Of a stretch of DNA of 64,000 nucleotides, positions 6,327 through 15,727 are shown piece by piece (positions within the stretch are counted from its first letter, which is position 1; each line of letters begins with the position of its first letter). The notes under the pieces are model-generated. The model saw only the letters and a program-made list of their open reading frames with translations. It made no database searches and had not been told where the DNA came from. The position numbers and the translations under genes were made by a program. This stretch comes from an uncultured Shewanella sp. GTDB taxonomy: Bacteria > Pseudomonadota > Gammaproteobacteria > Enterobacterales > Shewanellaceae. The stretch is taken from contig NZ_CANMUW010000005.1 of NCBI RefSeq assembly GCF_947501225.1, positions 1 through 64,000 of the forward strand, given 5' to 3'.

Positions 6327-7482
6327 TGTGTTTGTGGCAATATGTAAGTGTGCGGATGTAGCTATAACCTATTCCATATCTAGGCACATTAATATTATGT
6401 AAGTGCTGTTCTTGAACGACCTTGAACATCACTGCTTTCCGGTGCTCTGAAAAATACCTCTTAATGCAACTTATCATGTTGAGTATCTGCCAACATGATT
6501 ATTAGTTTCTGCGCGGCTTTGTTAATGCCCATTCTACTTCTCCTTCGGGTTTCTAAGCACGTTGGATTTCTGACTCTTTACATGATTCACTTGTTTGCCA
6601 ATTAGTTCTTAGTTCTTAGTTCTTAGTCTTTGGAGCTATGATCAAGAGATTACCTGGTGAAGTGATTCGGGCTGTACCCAATCTGTAGCCATATACATAT
6701 GTTACTAATCCGGGAATATGGTCTTTGAGAATTTGGCATGGCATAAAACGTTATCTGAATCTCAATCCTAACCCTTTAACCAGGTTCTGTTACAACTCGT
6801 TCTGAGCTAGCAGTAATTTAAACTATGGGCGTGCGCTACGTGAAATCTGACTGGCAACCACCCACAAAACTTAAAAGCATGCACGTAGCAACGCCTTGAA
6901 TTTGTGTCACTAAGTGAAACTCTGCCAGAGTTATATATAGCGAAGACCATTTCCTGATCCATCTATATATTGGATCACATTGTACCTTTGAATCTGCAGG
7001 GCTTTGCTTATAGACAGAATAATGGCGGATTACCGTATGGCTCGGCCAGGCATAAATTTGTTGTGCATACATAATGTGTTGGACTTGATTTAATCAGGCT
7101 CGGTCTTGTTGAGGATTTGTGCTAAAGACTGTCTGCGTAAACAGGTGTGCAAAGTGCAGTTCAGATATGGTAGACAGAGGATTAACTCGTGTTCTCGACA
7201 GCCAAAGAAGTCGGACTTTTTGAGCTACTAAGGCTGTTTTTAATCTTAGCTCAAGGTTAACTGATGGATATAAACAACCTCTACATTGATATGATATTTT
7301 GTTCCACATACGTGTAAGGCAGAGTTCAATTACAGCCGATAAAGGCTGTTAATTAAGAGATCTGACACGGTGTGAGACCTGTCAGTGATTTCATCTCAAT
7401 TGCCGATAATGACACTTATCGGCATTAAGCTATAGGCTCAATTGGTTTATCAAGATACTGTAATAAAATGATTTATACGGTT
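6327..7482. other. Gene-poor 1.15-kb stretch downstream of dif
   Basis: No convincing gene was seen on either strand; the short open frames on the minus strand lack ribosome-binding sites and look random. The 7-mer AGTTCTT is repeated three times at 6604-6624. A hairpin TGCCGATAA / TTATCGGCA lies near 7399-7423, downstream of the integrase gene, without a T run. The region may hold decayed phage or island material. Confidence 0.5.
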
Positions 7483-8775
7483 TTAATCGATCCCTTGAAG
7501 ATGATCCAGTACCTTATTTTGTGCACTTTGATGGCGCTCTATCTGCGAGGTGTGCAGGTATTGAGAAGTGGTATCGATACTCTCATGTCCGGCATCGGCT
7601 TGTACATGAGATAACGGCCTCCCATTGATATTGATGTCATGGGTGATCCCCGTATGACGAATATTATGGGCCGTTAGCCCTCTCATCTGCTCAGCATCCT
7701 CGCTAAATCCATCTCTTTCGGCTCTTTCTGCCGCATATCCGATGATCTTCTCGACTTCTTCTCTTATTTGCCTGATCCCAAGGTTAGCATTAAGTGCCCC
7801 TACCTCCCTGCCTCGCCCCGCAGCTCTATGACGAATAAATAGTGGATGATTATCCCCTTGGGCCGGGTAGTCAGGCAGCTTAAGGTGTCTTCTGTACTCC
7901 ACCAATCCTTCAAGTAAAGCCTTTGGAATAGCGACACTACGACGTTTCCCCCCTTTACTTAAGGGGATAAAAAAGCTCCATATTCCGGTTTGTTTATCCT
8001 GCTTAAATTGGCCCATGACCGGTGAGTACCCTGCTCTTGCACCGACTTCAGAGATACGCAGGTAACAGAAGTAGATCAACTTAATCAAAAACAGGCTACG
8101 CTGGTGCAGTTCAGGCTCTTCGACAGCTAATTGTTCGACGGATGAGATAACATAAGACCATTGAAGTTCAGTGAAGGCGAGCATATTCCCCTCCTCTATA
8201 TTAACCTGGTACTTCTTTTTCGAGGAAAATCGACTGTGATTCATCCAGGCTTGAGCGGGGTTTCGCTCGCAGTAGTCTTCACTCATTAAATAGCTATAGA
8301 AGGAAGATAAAATTGCTATTTTAGTCTTTAATGCATTATCGCTTAAAACATAGGGTTGCTCTTTTCCAAGTCGCTTCTTACCAACAAACGGTCTCCAGGC
8401 ATGATTAGGGACCCTCTCCCCTGACGCTTTATCGAGTTTGAACTGGGCGACGTTGAAGTAACCGATCAGCTCTTCCGGTGGGTGCTGACAATAGTCTATA
8501 TAACGCGCAATTTCTCTTCGGGTTAGTGATGCGGGTGTTTGTCCGACAACATCGAAGCACCAGTGAAAGAAGGTGGTAAGTTCGCTGCGATAGGCTTTAT
8601 AGCTATTTTCATTATTCTTCTGCTCATAGAGTAGTTCAGAAGCATGTTCGTAAACGAGTCCGGCATCGGGAACAATATCGATACTTACTCGGGTTATATG
8701 CTGATTGACAATGCAGTTTCCGATTTCGATATGGCTTGCAGACTCGAACAGTGGGTAAACCGGGGGCATTTTCAT
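7483..8775 (-). CDS. Tyrosine recombinase / integrase
   Basis: A 430-residue site-specific recombinase. The N-terminal half is a SAM-like core-binding domain. The catalytic part shows the family residues: Arg in LRISEVG, Lys in PLSKGGKRR, the HxxR box in HNIRHTGIT, His in GHESIDTT and the Tyr nucleophile in QYLHTS. It is longer than XerC/XerD (about 300) and resembles stand-alone chromosomal integrases. It ends about 1.16 kb from dif and has no excisionase or phage genes beside it. Its target site is unknown. Confidence 0.9.
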   Translation of the reverse strand: MKMPPVYPLFESASHIEIGNCIVNQHITRVSIDIVPDAGLVYEHASELLYEQKNNENSYKAYRSELTTFFHWCFDVVGQTPASLTRREIARYIDYCQHPPEELIGYFNVAQFKLDKASGERVPNHAWRPFVGKKRLGKEQPYVLSDNALKTKIAILSSFYSYLMSEDYCERNPAQAWMNHSRFSSKKKYQVNIEEGNMLAFTELQWSYVISSVEQLAVEEPELHQRSLFLIKLIYFCYLRISEVGARAGYSPVMGQFKQDKQTGIWSFFIPLSKGGKRRSVAIPKALLEGLVEYRRHLKLPDYPAQGDNHPLFIRHRAAGRGREVGALNANLGIRQIREEVEKIIGYAAERAERDGFSEDAEQMRGLTAHNIRHTGITHDININGRPLSHVQADAGHESIDTTSQYLHTSQIERHQSAQNKVLDHLQGID

Positions 8776-9018
8776 TTAAACTGCTCATATGTTTATGCTG
8801 GATTAACCGAAGTTGGCAGCCCTTCGGTGTACTAGGGTAACCATATGATTTTAACAGTATTAAATAATATTGAAATCGAAGTTTGGCTTTGTATTGAACA
8901 GACAGCATTAATGAATACCGCTATATGACGAAAATGTCTACACATAAGTTTAGTAGACTAAGTCATTCAAATTGCGTCCATAAAGTTGAATTGTTTACTT
9001 GTTATTTCGCTAACTTGT

Positions 9019-9252
9019 TCAATACTTGTCTGTATACGAGTCAACAGAAGTGGCACACGGCTTTGAGCATTTTTTAATACAGTCTTGAGAGCAATGGATG
9101 CGCTTACTGCAACACCAGAGACACATCTGCCAAACCGTCTGCTTGGATTCCTGATCGAGACAACGAAAGTCAGCGGCACATAAGGATCCCGACTGAATCA
9201 GTTGGGCTAACTTCTTCGAAGAGATAGAGATATTAACGTTCGAGTTTTTCAT
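9019..9252 (-). CDS. Small Cys-rich hypothetical protein
   Basis: A 77-residue protein with an N-terminal strand-helix part (NISISSKKLAQLIQSGSLCAADFRCLD) and then seven further Cys, including MCLWCCSK and CSQDCIKKC. The Cys spacing suggests metal or cluster binding or a redox role. The ribosome-binding site is weak. A competing frame (8967-9179) overlaps but looks less protein-like. It sits beside the response regulator gene in divergent orientation. No family recognised. Confidence 0.55.
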   Translation of the reverse strand: MKNSNVNISISSKKLAQLIQSGSLCAADFRCLDQESKQTVWQMCLWCCSKRIHCSQDCIKKCSKPCATSVDSYTDKY

Positions 9253-9456
9253 TGTTTGTCCATTATGTATTGCAGTAATAGCTGAATACTACAACCAAAT
9301 GAGAATGGTTATCAATAGCGTTATGGGTAAAACCATACAATTATTAATGAGTAATAGGAAATAGCTGTTTTTTGCCCGACTATTTTCCAGCACCCTGAAC
9401 ATTGTTCTACACTCAATGGATAGGGATACACTTTTTTTATTCTTCGAGGTTTACTA

Positions 9457-11037
9457 ATGCTGATCGATATAGCAAAGAAAAGCCCCCTTTTTTCAGGCAA
9501 AAAAAAGACGCCTGAAGAGAGTTCCGGTCCTGCTTGGAAGATCCTGATCGTAGATGATGAGCCCGATGTCCATACAGTAACCAAACTTGCATTATCAAGA
9601 TTTAAACTGGATAAGCGTTCCCTTGAATTTATCAATGCTTATAGTGGTGAAGAAGCAAAACAGATTTTAAGTAAAGAGAGTAATGTGGCCATGGCCTTTG
9701 TCGATGTGGTCATGGAGAGCGATCATGCAGGACTTGAGCTTGTAAAGTGGATTAGAGAGGAGCTTAAAAACAGTTCGATAAGGTTGATCCTCAGAACCGG
9801 ACAGCCGGGTCAGGCACCCGAAGAAGATGTCATCGTCAATTATGATATTAACGATTATAAGGCGAAGGCAGAACTCGACTCCCGTAAATTAGTCACCAGC
9901 GTCTATTCAGCATTGCGTTCCTACCGGGATATCATGGTTATTGAGGATGCCAAAGAGGCACAGATAAAACACAGAAAAGGTTTAGAGAGAGTCGTTCAGG
10001 CCACGTCTGGCTTGTTTGAACTACGGACCTTGTTCAATTTTGCAGATGGTCTGCTGACACAGGTAGCAAATCTGTTAAACCTAGACAGCGAAACATTACT
10101 GCTTACCTGTAACGCTATAGATGCCATGAGTGACAAGGTCAATAGCGAAGAGTTACACATACTCGCAGGTACTGGTCAATTCTCCAGCCATCATGAAAAG
10201 CCTCTCCCCGACCACATAAAGAAGATGTTGCAGGAAGCACTGAAGCAGAAACGTTGCCTGTACGAAGAGGATTGCTTTATCGGATATTTTCCGGCAAAGA
10301 GTGGCTGGATCAATCTGCTCTACATGGATGGGATCAGCAAGATTGACGATCTGGACAAAAAATTAATAGATATCTTTGCTATCAATGTCGGTGTTGCATT
10401 TGAAAATCTGCTGCTTAATAAAGAACTGGAAGATACCCAGTCAGAACTTATTCTACGCTTAGGTGATGTGGTTGAGAGTCGCTCTAAAGAGGCTGCTAAC
10501 CATGTTAAGCGCATGGCAGAATATTGCTATAGATTGGCGTTAATTTCAGGTATGGAGGAGCACGAAGCAGATCTGATAAAGCACGCCTCCCCTATGCATG
10601 ACATAGGCAAGATCGCTACACCCGATGCAGTGTTATTGAAGCCGGGTAAGCTTAACGAAGAGGAGTGGAATGTGATGAAGCAGCACCCTGCTGTCGGACA
10701 TCAAATTCTGGCTAACTCTGAAAGGCCGATTTTGAAAGCTGCCAGTATTATTGCACTTCAGCATCATGAAAAATATGACGGCTCTGGTTATCCGTCTGGA
10801 TTGAGGGGGGAAGAGATCCACATTTTCGCCAGAATCGTTGCCATAGCAGATGTCTTTGATGCTCTATCCCATGCCCGGTGTTATAAACCTGAATGGCCAC
10901 TCGATGAAGTGCTTAAGACCATGGAAGAAGCTTCAGGTTCACATTTTGATCCGGATTTGCTTAAGCATTTTATCGACAATATTGACGTGTTCACTAAGGT
11001 AAAAGATGAACTCAGTGACGATATGCCTATGGGATAG
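9457..11037 (+). CDS. Response regulator with DUF3369 and HD-GYP domains (c-di-GMP phosphodiesterase)
   Basis: The order is a receiver domain (about 27-150, with VDDEPD and phospho-acceptor Asp in AFVDVVM), a DUF3369 sensor-like middle (about 170-330) and an HD-GYP domain (about 335-510). The metal-binding HD is in MHDIGK and the GYP motif in DGSGYP, so hydrolysis of c-di-GMP is expected. The architecture is a known RpfG-like class in marine gammaproteobacteria. It lies upstream of the cbb3 oxidase genes, as in S. oneidensis from memory, but no histidine kinase is adjacent. Confidence 0.92.
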   Translation: MLIDIAKKSPLFSGKKKTPEESSGPAWKILIVDDEPDVHTVTKLALSRFKLDKRSLEFINAYSGEEAKQILSKESNVAMAFVDVVMESDHAGLELVKWIREELKNSSIRLILRTGQPGQAPEEDVIVNYDINDYKAKAELDSRKLVTSVYSALRSYRDIMVIEDAKEAQIKHRKGLERVVQATSGLFELRTLFNFADGLLTQVANLLNLDSETLLLTCNAIDAMSDKVNSEELHILAGTGQFSSHHEKPLPDHIKKMLQEALKQKRCLYEEDCFIGYFPAKSGWINLLYMDGISKIDDLDKKLIDIFAINVGVAFENLLLNKELEDTQSELILRLGDVVESRSKEAANHVKRMAEYCYRLALISGMEEHEADLIKHASPMHDIGKIATPDAVLLKPGKLNEEEWNVMKQHPAVGHQILANSERPILKAASIIALQHHEKYDGSGYPSGLRGEEIHIFARIVAIADVFDALSHARCYKPEWPLDEVLKTMEEASGSHFDPDLLKHFIDNIDVFTKVKDELSDDMPMG

Positions 11038-11077
11038 AGAAACTCTTAGCAACAACTTCCTCCTTTACTTTATGCTG

Positions 11078-11542
11078 TTAACCAGGACTATCCGCAAGAA
11101 AGTCAAACATGGCAACGTGCTGTTCACCATTTTTTGTGAATGAGGCGAAGGCGCGCCAAACCATATAATTACTGCTGCAGGAACCGTATATCAGCTGACC
11201 GTTATATTCTGTTTTGCTAACTTTAGTTAAATTTACCGGGATAACCCCCATAAACATATCTCTTCCCTCGACTCTCAAAACTAGATCATTTAGGGCTTCA
11301 GAGCCTATGAGCTCTACGGTTAAGGGCTTTTCACTGGGAGTATTATAGGGAGTAATTAATAGTTCTAATTGAACTCCGGCAACAGACTGGCTACATCTGC
11401 CGGTTTTAAAGTCACAAAGTGTGGGATCTTTGGTTGAAATTGATACATCTTCGGGGGCGTCCTGAGTGCAAGCAGAACAAAATAATGCCAGCATTAGAAT
11501 AAGATAAAGCGAAAACTGCTTACTAAATTTTACACGTAGCAC
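11078..11542 (-). CDS. Conserved hypothetical lipoprotein
   Basis: A 154-residue protein with a signal sequence ending in the lipobox LFCSAC (Cys at about residue 25), so it is expected to be lipid-anchored. The mature part is beta-rich with a few Cys. It is transcribed divergently from ccoN and shares the intergenic region containing a perfect FNR-type box, which suggests control linked to respiration. A role in oxidase assembly is possible from the context only. Confidence 0.8.
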   Translation of the reverse strand: MLRVKFSKQFSLYLILMLALFCSACTQDAPEDVSISTKDPTLCDFKTGRCSQSVAGVQLELLITPYNTPSEKPLTVELIGSEALNDLVLRVEGRDMFMGVIPVNLTKVSKTEYNGQLIYGSCSSNYMVWRAFASFTKNGEQHVAMFDFLADSPG

Positions 11543-11588
11543 AATTTTTAACCTTTATATGAAAAGTCTTTACATTCTATTGAGTAGG

Positions 11589-11602
11589 TTGATCTAGATC
11601 AA
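11589..11602. promoter_or_regulatory. EtrA/FNR box upstream of ccoN
   Basis: TTGATCTAGATCAA matches the FNR consensus TTGAT-N4-ATCAA perfectly. It is 47 bp from the lipoprotein start and 203 bp from the ccoN start. If centred at -41.5 it would activate a promoter with start near 11637, and TATCTT at 11623-11628 would fit as -10. CRP can also bind similar sites, so the regulator is inferred. Confidence 0.8.
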
Positions 11603-11804
11603 CTTTTACCCCACTACAATTCCTATCTTTTTTGACATAGCTCAAGTATCATTGCTTTACCTTGTTAATATCACAAATATTGCAGGGCTACACGTTGACA
11701 CCTCCCCTAATGTTCCGTAGGGAACGTGGTTTTGTGTCTAATTAACGGGTAAAGAGTCATTTTTACTCAAACAATAAGTATAAGTAATAAGCAGTGGAAG
11801 CAAT

Positions 11805-13232
11805 ATGATGAACCATTCCCAGCCTCAAGGCGCTGATTACAATTACACCGTTGTCCGCCAGTTTGCACTCACAACCGTTTTGTGGGGAATTATTGGTATG
11901 GCAGTGGGTGTATTGATCGCGGCCCAGTTAATCTGGCCACAACTAAACTTCGATACTCCTTGGCTTACATACAGTCGTCTCAGACCTCTGCATACTAATG
12001 CCGTGATTTTCGCGTTTGGTACTTCAGCACTTTTCGCAACATCCTACTATATCGTTCAACGCACATGTCAAACCCGACTTTTTGCACCCAAATTGGCTGC
12101 ATTTACATTCTGGGGCTGGCAAGCCATCATTCTTTCGGCAGTGGTCACTCTGCCTCTGGGTATCACCAGTGGTAAGGAATACGCTGAACTAGAATGGCCA
12201 ATCGACATCGCCATCACTATAGTGTGGGTTACATATGCGATCGTCTTCTTCGGTACCATTATTAAACGAACAACTTCCCATATCTATGTGGCGAACTGGT
12301 TCTTCGGTGCCTTTATTATCACTGTTGCCGTACTGCACATAGTTAACTCTATGGCTGTACCTGTCAGCTTATGGAAGTCTTACTCTCTATATGCCGGCGC
12401 GGTCGATGCAATGGTTCAGTGGTGGTATGGTCACAACGCCGTAGGCTTCCTGCTTACAGCCGGCTTCTTAGGCATGATGTACTATTTCGTACCTAAGCAA
12501 GCAGGACGTCCCGTTTACTCTTACCGTCTGTCTATTGTTCACTTCTGGGCGCTGATTGCTCTGTATATCTGGGCTGGTCCTCACCACCTGCATTACACTG
12601 CGTTACCGGATTGGACTCAGTCTCTGGGTATGGTGATGTCACTGATTCTATTCGCACCTTCTTGGGGCGGTATGATTAACGGTATCATGACCCTGTCCGG
12701 AGCCTGGCATAAGCTGAGAACCGACCCTGTACTTCGTTTCCTTGTTGTTTCATTGTCTTTCTACGGTATGTCTACCTTCGAAGGTCCTATGATGGCAATC
12801 AAGACCGTTAACGCCTTGTCACATTACACTGATTGGACTGTGGGTCACGTTCACTCGGGTGCACTTGGTTGGGTTGCGATGGTTTCCATCGGTTCTCTGT
12901 ATCACCTCATACCGGTACTTTACGGACACGGTCGTATGTATAGCTCTAATCTGGTTAATGTTCATTTCTGGTTAGCAACTATCGGTACTGTTCTGTATAT
13001 CGTATCTATGTGGATCTCTGGTGTTATGCAAGGTCTTATGTGGCGTGCAGTTAATTCTGACGGTACTCTGACTTATAGCTTCGTTGAAAGTATTGAAGCT
13101 TCATACCCATTCTACTTTGTTCGATTCCTGGGTGGCTGTTTCTTCGTAACCGGTATGCTTCTAATGGCATATAACGTGTTTAAGACAGTAAAAGCGCCTA
13201 AAGAATCTTTGCCTGCATTAGCAGAAGCATAA
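11805..13232 (+). CDS. ccoN: cbb3-type cytochrome c oxidase subunit I (CcoN)
   Basis: Catalytic subunit of the high-affinity terminal oxidase: it reduces oxygen at a heme b3-CuB centre and pumps protons in the inner membrane. The 475 residues have about 12 membrane helices. Histidine ligands are visible in RPLHTNA (H63, low-spin heme), [23 protein letters not shown] and [12 protein letters not shown]. First gene of ccoNOQP; a start at the second ATG (11808) is equally possible. Confidence 0.97.
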   Translation: MMNHSQPQGADYNYTVVRQFALTTVLWGIIGMAVGVLIAAQLIWPQLNFDTPWLTYSRLRPLHTNAVIFAFGTSALFATSYYIVQRTCQTRLFAPKLAAFTFWGWQAIILSAVVTLPLGITSGKEYAELEWPIDIAITIVWVTYAIVFFGTIIKRTTSHIYVANWFFGAFIITVAVLHIVNSMAVPVSLWKSYSLYAGAVDAMVQWWYGHNAVGFLLTAGFLGMMYYFVPKQAGRPVYSYRLSIVHFWALIALYIWAGPHHLHYTALPDWTQSLGMVMSLILFAPSWGGMINGIMTLSGAWHKLRTDPVLRFLVVSLSFYGMSTFEGPMMAIKTVNALSHYTDWTVGHVHSGALGWVAMVSIGSLYHLIPVLYGHGRMYSSNLVNVHFWLATIGTVLYIVSMWISGVMQGLMWRAVNSDGTLTYSFVESIEASYPFYFVRFLGGCFFVTGMLLMAYNVFKTVKAPKESLPALAEA

Positions 13233-13244
13233 GGGGTAGAAACG

Positions 13245-13871
13245 ATGAAATTTAATCATGAGTTAGTCGAGAAAAACATCGGTTTAATGGGTATTCTCAC
13301 TGTAATCGCTATCAGTATTGGTGGTTTAGTGCAGATCACTCCCCTGCTGTTTCAAAAAGACACTACCGAGCCTGTTGATGGATTAATTCCATATACAGCT
13401 CTCCAAACTGAAGGCCGCGACATCTATATCCGTGAAGGTTGTTATAACTGTCACAGCCAGATGATCCGTCCACTACGTGCAGAGACCGAGCGTTACGGCC
13501 ACTACTCAGTAGCCGGGGAATCTGTATGGGACCACCCATTCCAGTGGGGTTCTAAGCGTACCGGTCCGGATCTGGCCCGTGTAGGTGGTAGATACAGCGA
13601 CAAGTGGCATGAAGTTCATTTGATCGATCCACGTGCTGTGGTTCCACAATCAAATATGCCTGCTTTTCCATGGTTGGCCGAGAACAAGCTTGATGGCAAG
13701 TTAACCGGTCAAAAAATGGAGATCCTTCGTAACCTTCATAAAGGTGGTAACAAAGGTCAGGACCTTTACACCGATGAAGAGATTGCGGGTGCTCAAAAAG
13801 CTGTCGAAGGTAAAACTGAGATGGAAGCACTGATCGCATATCTGCAGTCCCTTGGACATGCACTGAAATAA
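13245..13871 (+). CDS. ccoO: cbb3-type oxidase monoheme cytochrome subunit II (CcoO)
   Basis: A membrane-anchored periplasmic c-type cytochrome passing electrons to CcoN. One N-terminal membrane helix (about 12-35) is followed by the heme motif CYNCH (C66, C69, H70). The axial Met is probably in SNMPAFPWL. Length 208 residues fits CcoO. It starts 12 nt after ccoN and is followed after 13 nt by ccoQ. Confidence 0.97.
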   Translation: MKFNHELVEKNIGLMGILTVIAISIGGLVQITPLLFQKDTTEPVDGLIPYTALQTEGRDIYIREGCYNCHSQMIRPLRAETERYGHYSVAGESVWDHPFQWGSKRTGPDLARVGGRYSDKWHEVHLIDPRAVVPQSNMPAFPWLAENKLDGKLTGQKMEILRNLHKGGNKGQDLYTDEEIAGAQKAVEGKTEMEALIAYLQSLGHALK

Positions 13872-13884
13872 CTAGGAGGCAATT

Positions 13885-14052
13885 ATGGATTACGGAACTA
13901 TACAAGGCATTATAACTATTGTCGTAATGTTAACGTTCGTAGGTATATTTGCATGGGCTTACAGCTCTCGTCGTAAAGATCAATTTGACGAAGCGGCTAA
14001 CCTTGTTTTTTCAGACGATGAACTAAACAAGGGTTCAGGAGAACATAAGTGA
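13885..14052 (+). CDS. ccoQ: cbb3-type oxidase subunit IV (CcoQ)
   Basis: Fifty-five residues with one membrane helix (about 7-26) and a polar, acidic tail, as in CcoQ/FixQ, which stabilises the oxidase complex. AGGAGG lies 6 nt upstream of the ATG. Its stop codon overlaps the ccoP start (ATGA-type overlap), so the two are translationally coupled. Confidence 0.92.
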   Translation: MDYGTIQGIITIVVMLTFVGIFAWAYSSRRKDQFDEAANLVFSDDELNKGSGEHK

Positions 14053-15020
14053 TGAGTAGCTTCTGGAGTATATGGATTACCGTACTCACAATCGTGGTAA
14101 TCGTTGGATGTTTTGTCCTATTAAGAATTGCCTCTAAAAACAACACAGGTGTTGAAGAAGGCAAATCGATGGGTCACAGTTTTGACGGCATCGAGGAACT
14201 GAACAACCCACTACCTAAGTGGTGGAGTTATCTGTTCTATATCACCATCGTTTTTGGTGTTGTATATCTGGCTCTTTATCCGGGTCTTGGAAACTTTAAA
14301 GGTTTCTTAGGTTGGTCAAGTGCTAACCAAAGCATCGGAACCGAGAATGGTATTGTTGCCGACTCTAAGGCTGCGGTTGAACTGGCGGCTAAAGAGGGTC
14401 GCTGGGTTCAGTATGACCAAGAAGTTAAGCGTGCCGATGAGAAGTTTGGCCCTATCTTCACGGCTTATGCTGAAACGCCACTGGACGAGTTAGTTAAGAA
14501 TGAAGAAGCACTGAAAGTTGGTGGACGTCTATTCTTACAAAACTGTTCACAGTGTCATGGTAGTGATGCTCGAGGCAGTAAAGGCTTCCCTAACCTGGCC
14601 GATGGTGATTGGTTATGGGGCGGTGAGCTTGCCGAGATCAAGACATCTATCATGAACGGTCGTCATGGCATGATGCCGCCTAAAGGTGGCCTTCCAATTG
14701 AAGACAGTGAAATCAAAGGCCTGGCTGAGTATATCACTAAGCTTGCAGGCCGGGATCACGATGCTGCACTGGCCGCTCAGGGGCAGGGTTCATTCATGAA
14801 GGGCTGCTTCGCTTGTCATGGTATGGACGGCTCTGGCAACAAGCTAATGGGTGCACCTAATCTGACGAACAATATCTGGTTATACGGTGGAAGCCGTGGT
14901 TCTATCGAACAGACAATCAAAAATGGTCGCAGTGGTGTGATGCCTGCTTGGAAAGATGTATTGGGTGAAGAGAAAGTTCACGTGATCACAGCTTACGTTT
15001 ATAGCTTGTCAAACAAATAG
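14052..15020 (+). CDS. ccoP: cbb3-type oxidase diheme cytochrome subunit III (CcoP)
   Basis: A diheme c-type cytochrome that takes electrons from the cytochrome bc1 / soluble cytochrome pool. It has two N-terminal membrane segments (about 5-25 and 57-78) and heme motifs CSQCH (C165-H169) and CFACH (C252-H256), each followed by a Met ligand candidate (MMPP, VMPAW). The 322-residue length is normal. ATG at 14052 overlaps the ccoQ stop; a GTG three bases upstream is less likely. A terminator follows. Confidence 0.97.
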   Translation: MSSFWSIWITVLTIVVIVGCFVLLRIASKNNTGVEEGKSMGHSFDGIEELNNPLPKWWSYLFYITIVFGVVYLALYPGLGNFKGFLGWSSANQSIGTENGIVADSKAAVELAAKEGRWVQYDQEVKRADEKFGPIFTAYAETPLDELVKNEEALKVGGRLFLQNCSQCHGSDARGSKGFPNLADGDWLWGGELAEIKTSIMNGRHGMMPPKGGLPIEDSEIKGLAEYITKLAGRDHDAALAAQGQGSFMKGCFACHGMDGSGNKLMGAPNLTNNIWLYGGSRGSIEQTIKNGRSGVMPAWKDVLGEEKVHVITAYVYSLSNK

Positions 15021-15039
15021 TTACAACTAAGTAACAGGA

Positions 15040-15069
15040 AGGCCTCGATCTTATCGAGGCCTTTTTTTT
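15040..15069 (+). terminator. Rho-independent terminator after ccoNOQP
   Basis: Ten-base stem AGGCCTCGAT / ATCGAGGCCT with a 3-nt loop followed by eight T. It closes the structural operon and separates it from the maturation genes. Confidence 0.93.
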
Positions 15070-15130
15070 AAGGTGCTAAATCACACTTTTAGCGGTAAAA
15101 TAATCGCAATTATTATAATAGGTATGACAG

Positions 15131-15610
15131 ATGAATAAACAACAAGCCTGGTATAAGCAGTTCTGGCCTTGGTTTCTAATTATTTTGCCTCTATGTGCTG
15201 TTCTGGCGAGTATTAACTTGCTCTTTCTCTCGATCGATAACAAAGACTCTCTCGTTTCTGAAGATTACTATAAAGATGGTAAAGCCATTAATATGGACCT
15301 TAAGAAAATTAAGCATGCTAAACAGCTTGGTATGCAATTTGAGCTTCTGGTTGATGATAATGAGATTACCATTACCCAACATGGTGGTGATTCATACCTT
15401 GCGGCCTTGAATGTCGAGTTTTTCCATCCCACCATAGAAAAACGTGATTTCGGCCAGGTTGTCACCGCCGACGGTGATAAATCATACCGGATTAAACTTG
15501 CCACTCCACTCGCCGGAGCCTGGGAGGTCAGATTAGAAGGTTTCGACCAAAGCTGGCGCATTCAAAAGCGGCTGGAGATTAAGGATGACGCTCAATACTG
15601 GTTGAACTAA
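15131..15610 (+). CDS. ccoH: cbb3 oxidase assembly protein CcoH (FixH family)
   Basis: A 159-residue protein with one N-terminal membrane helix (about 12-32) and a periplasmic beta-sandwich-like domain ending in AGAWEVRLEGFDQSWRIQKRLEI, typical of FixH/CcoH. The family is needed for stable assembly of the cbb3 complex. It stands between ccoP and ccoI, with its own start after the ccoP terminator. No ccoG is present between ccoP and ccoH. Confidence 0.9.
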   Translation: MNKQQAWYKQFWPWFLIILPLCAVLASINLLFLSIDNKDSLVSEDYYKDGKAINMDLKKIKHAKQLGMQFELLVDDNEITITQHGGDSYLAALNVEFFHPTIEKRDFGQVVTADGDKSYRIKLATPLAGAWEVRLEGFDQSWRIQKRLEIKDDAQYWLN

Positions 15611-15727
15611 TTTGACAACCAGGTACTTGCCGGGCATTACAGGCGCCCTACTCTCATGCAAGAATACGCTTGTGTCGGGTATGTCTGTCTTACCTTCTCA
15701 TAAACTTCTGCCGATTCCTCAGGGTAA

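Noticed and set aside
6500..6560. GCGCGGCTTTGTT resembling the end of some IS elements
   Set aside because: No matching inverted repeat or transposase remnant could be found nearby.
6836..7309. Two minus-strand frames of 78 and 71 codons after dif
   Set aside because: No ribosome-binding sites, no family-like composition; probably random.
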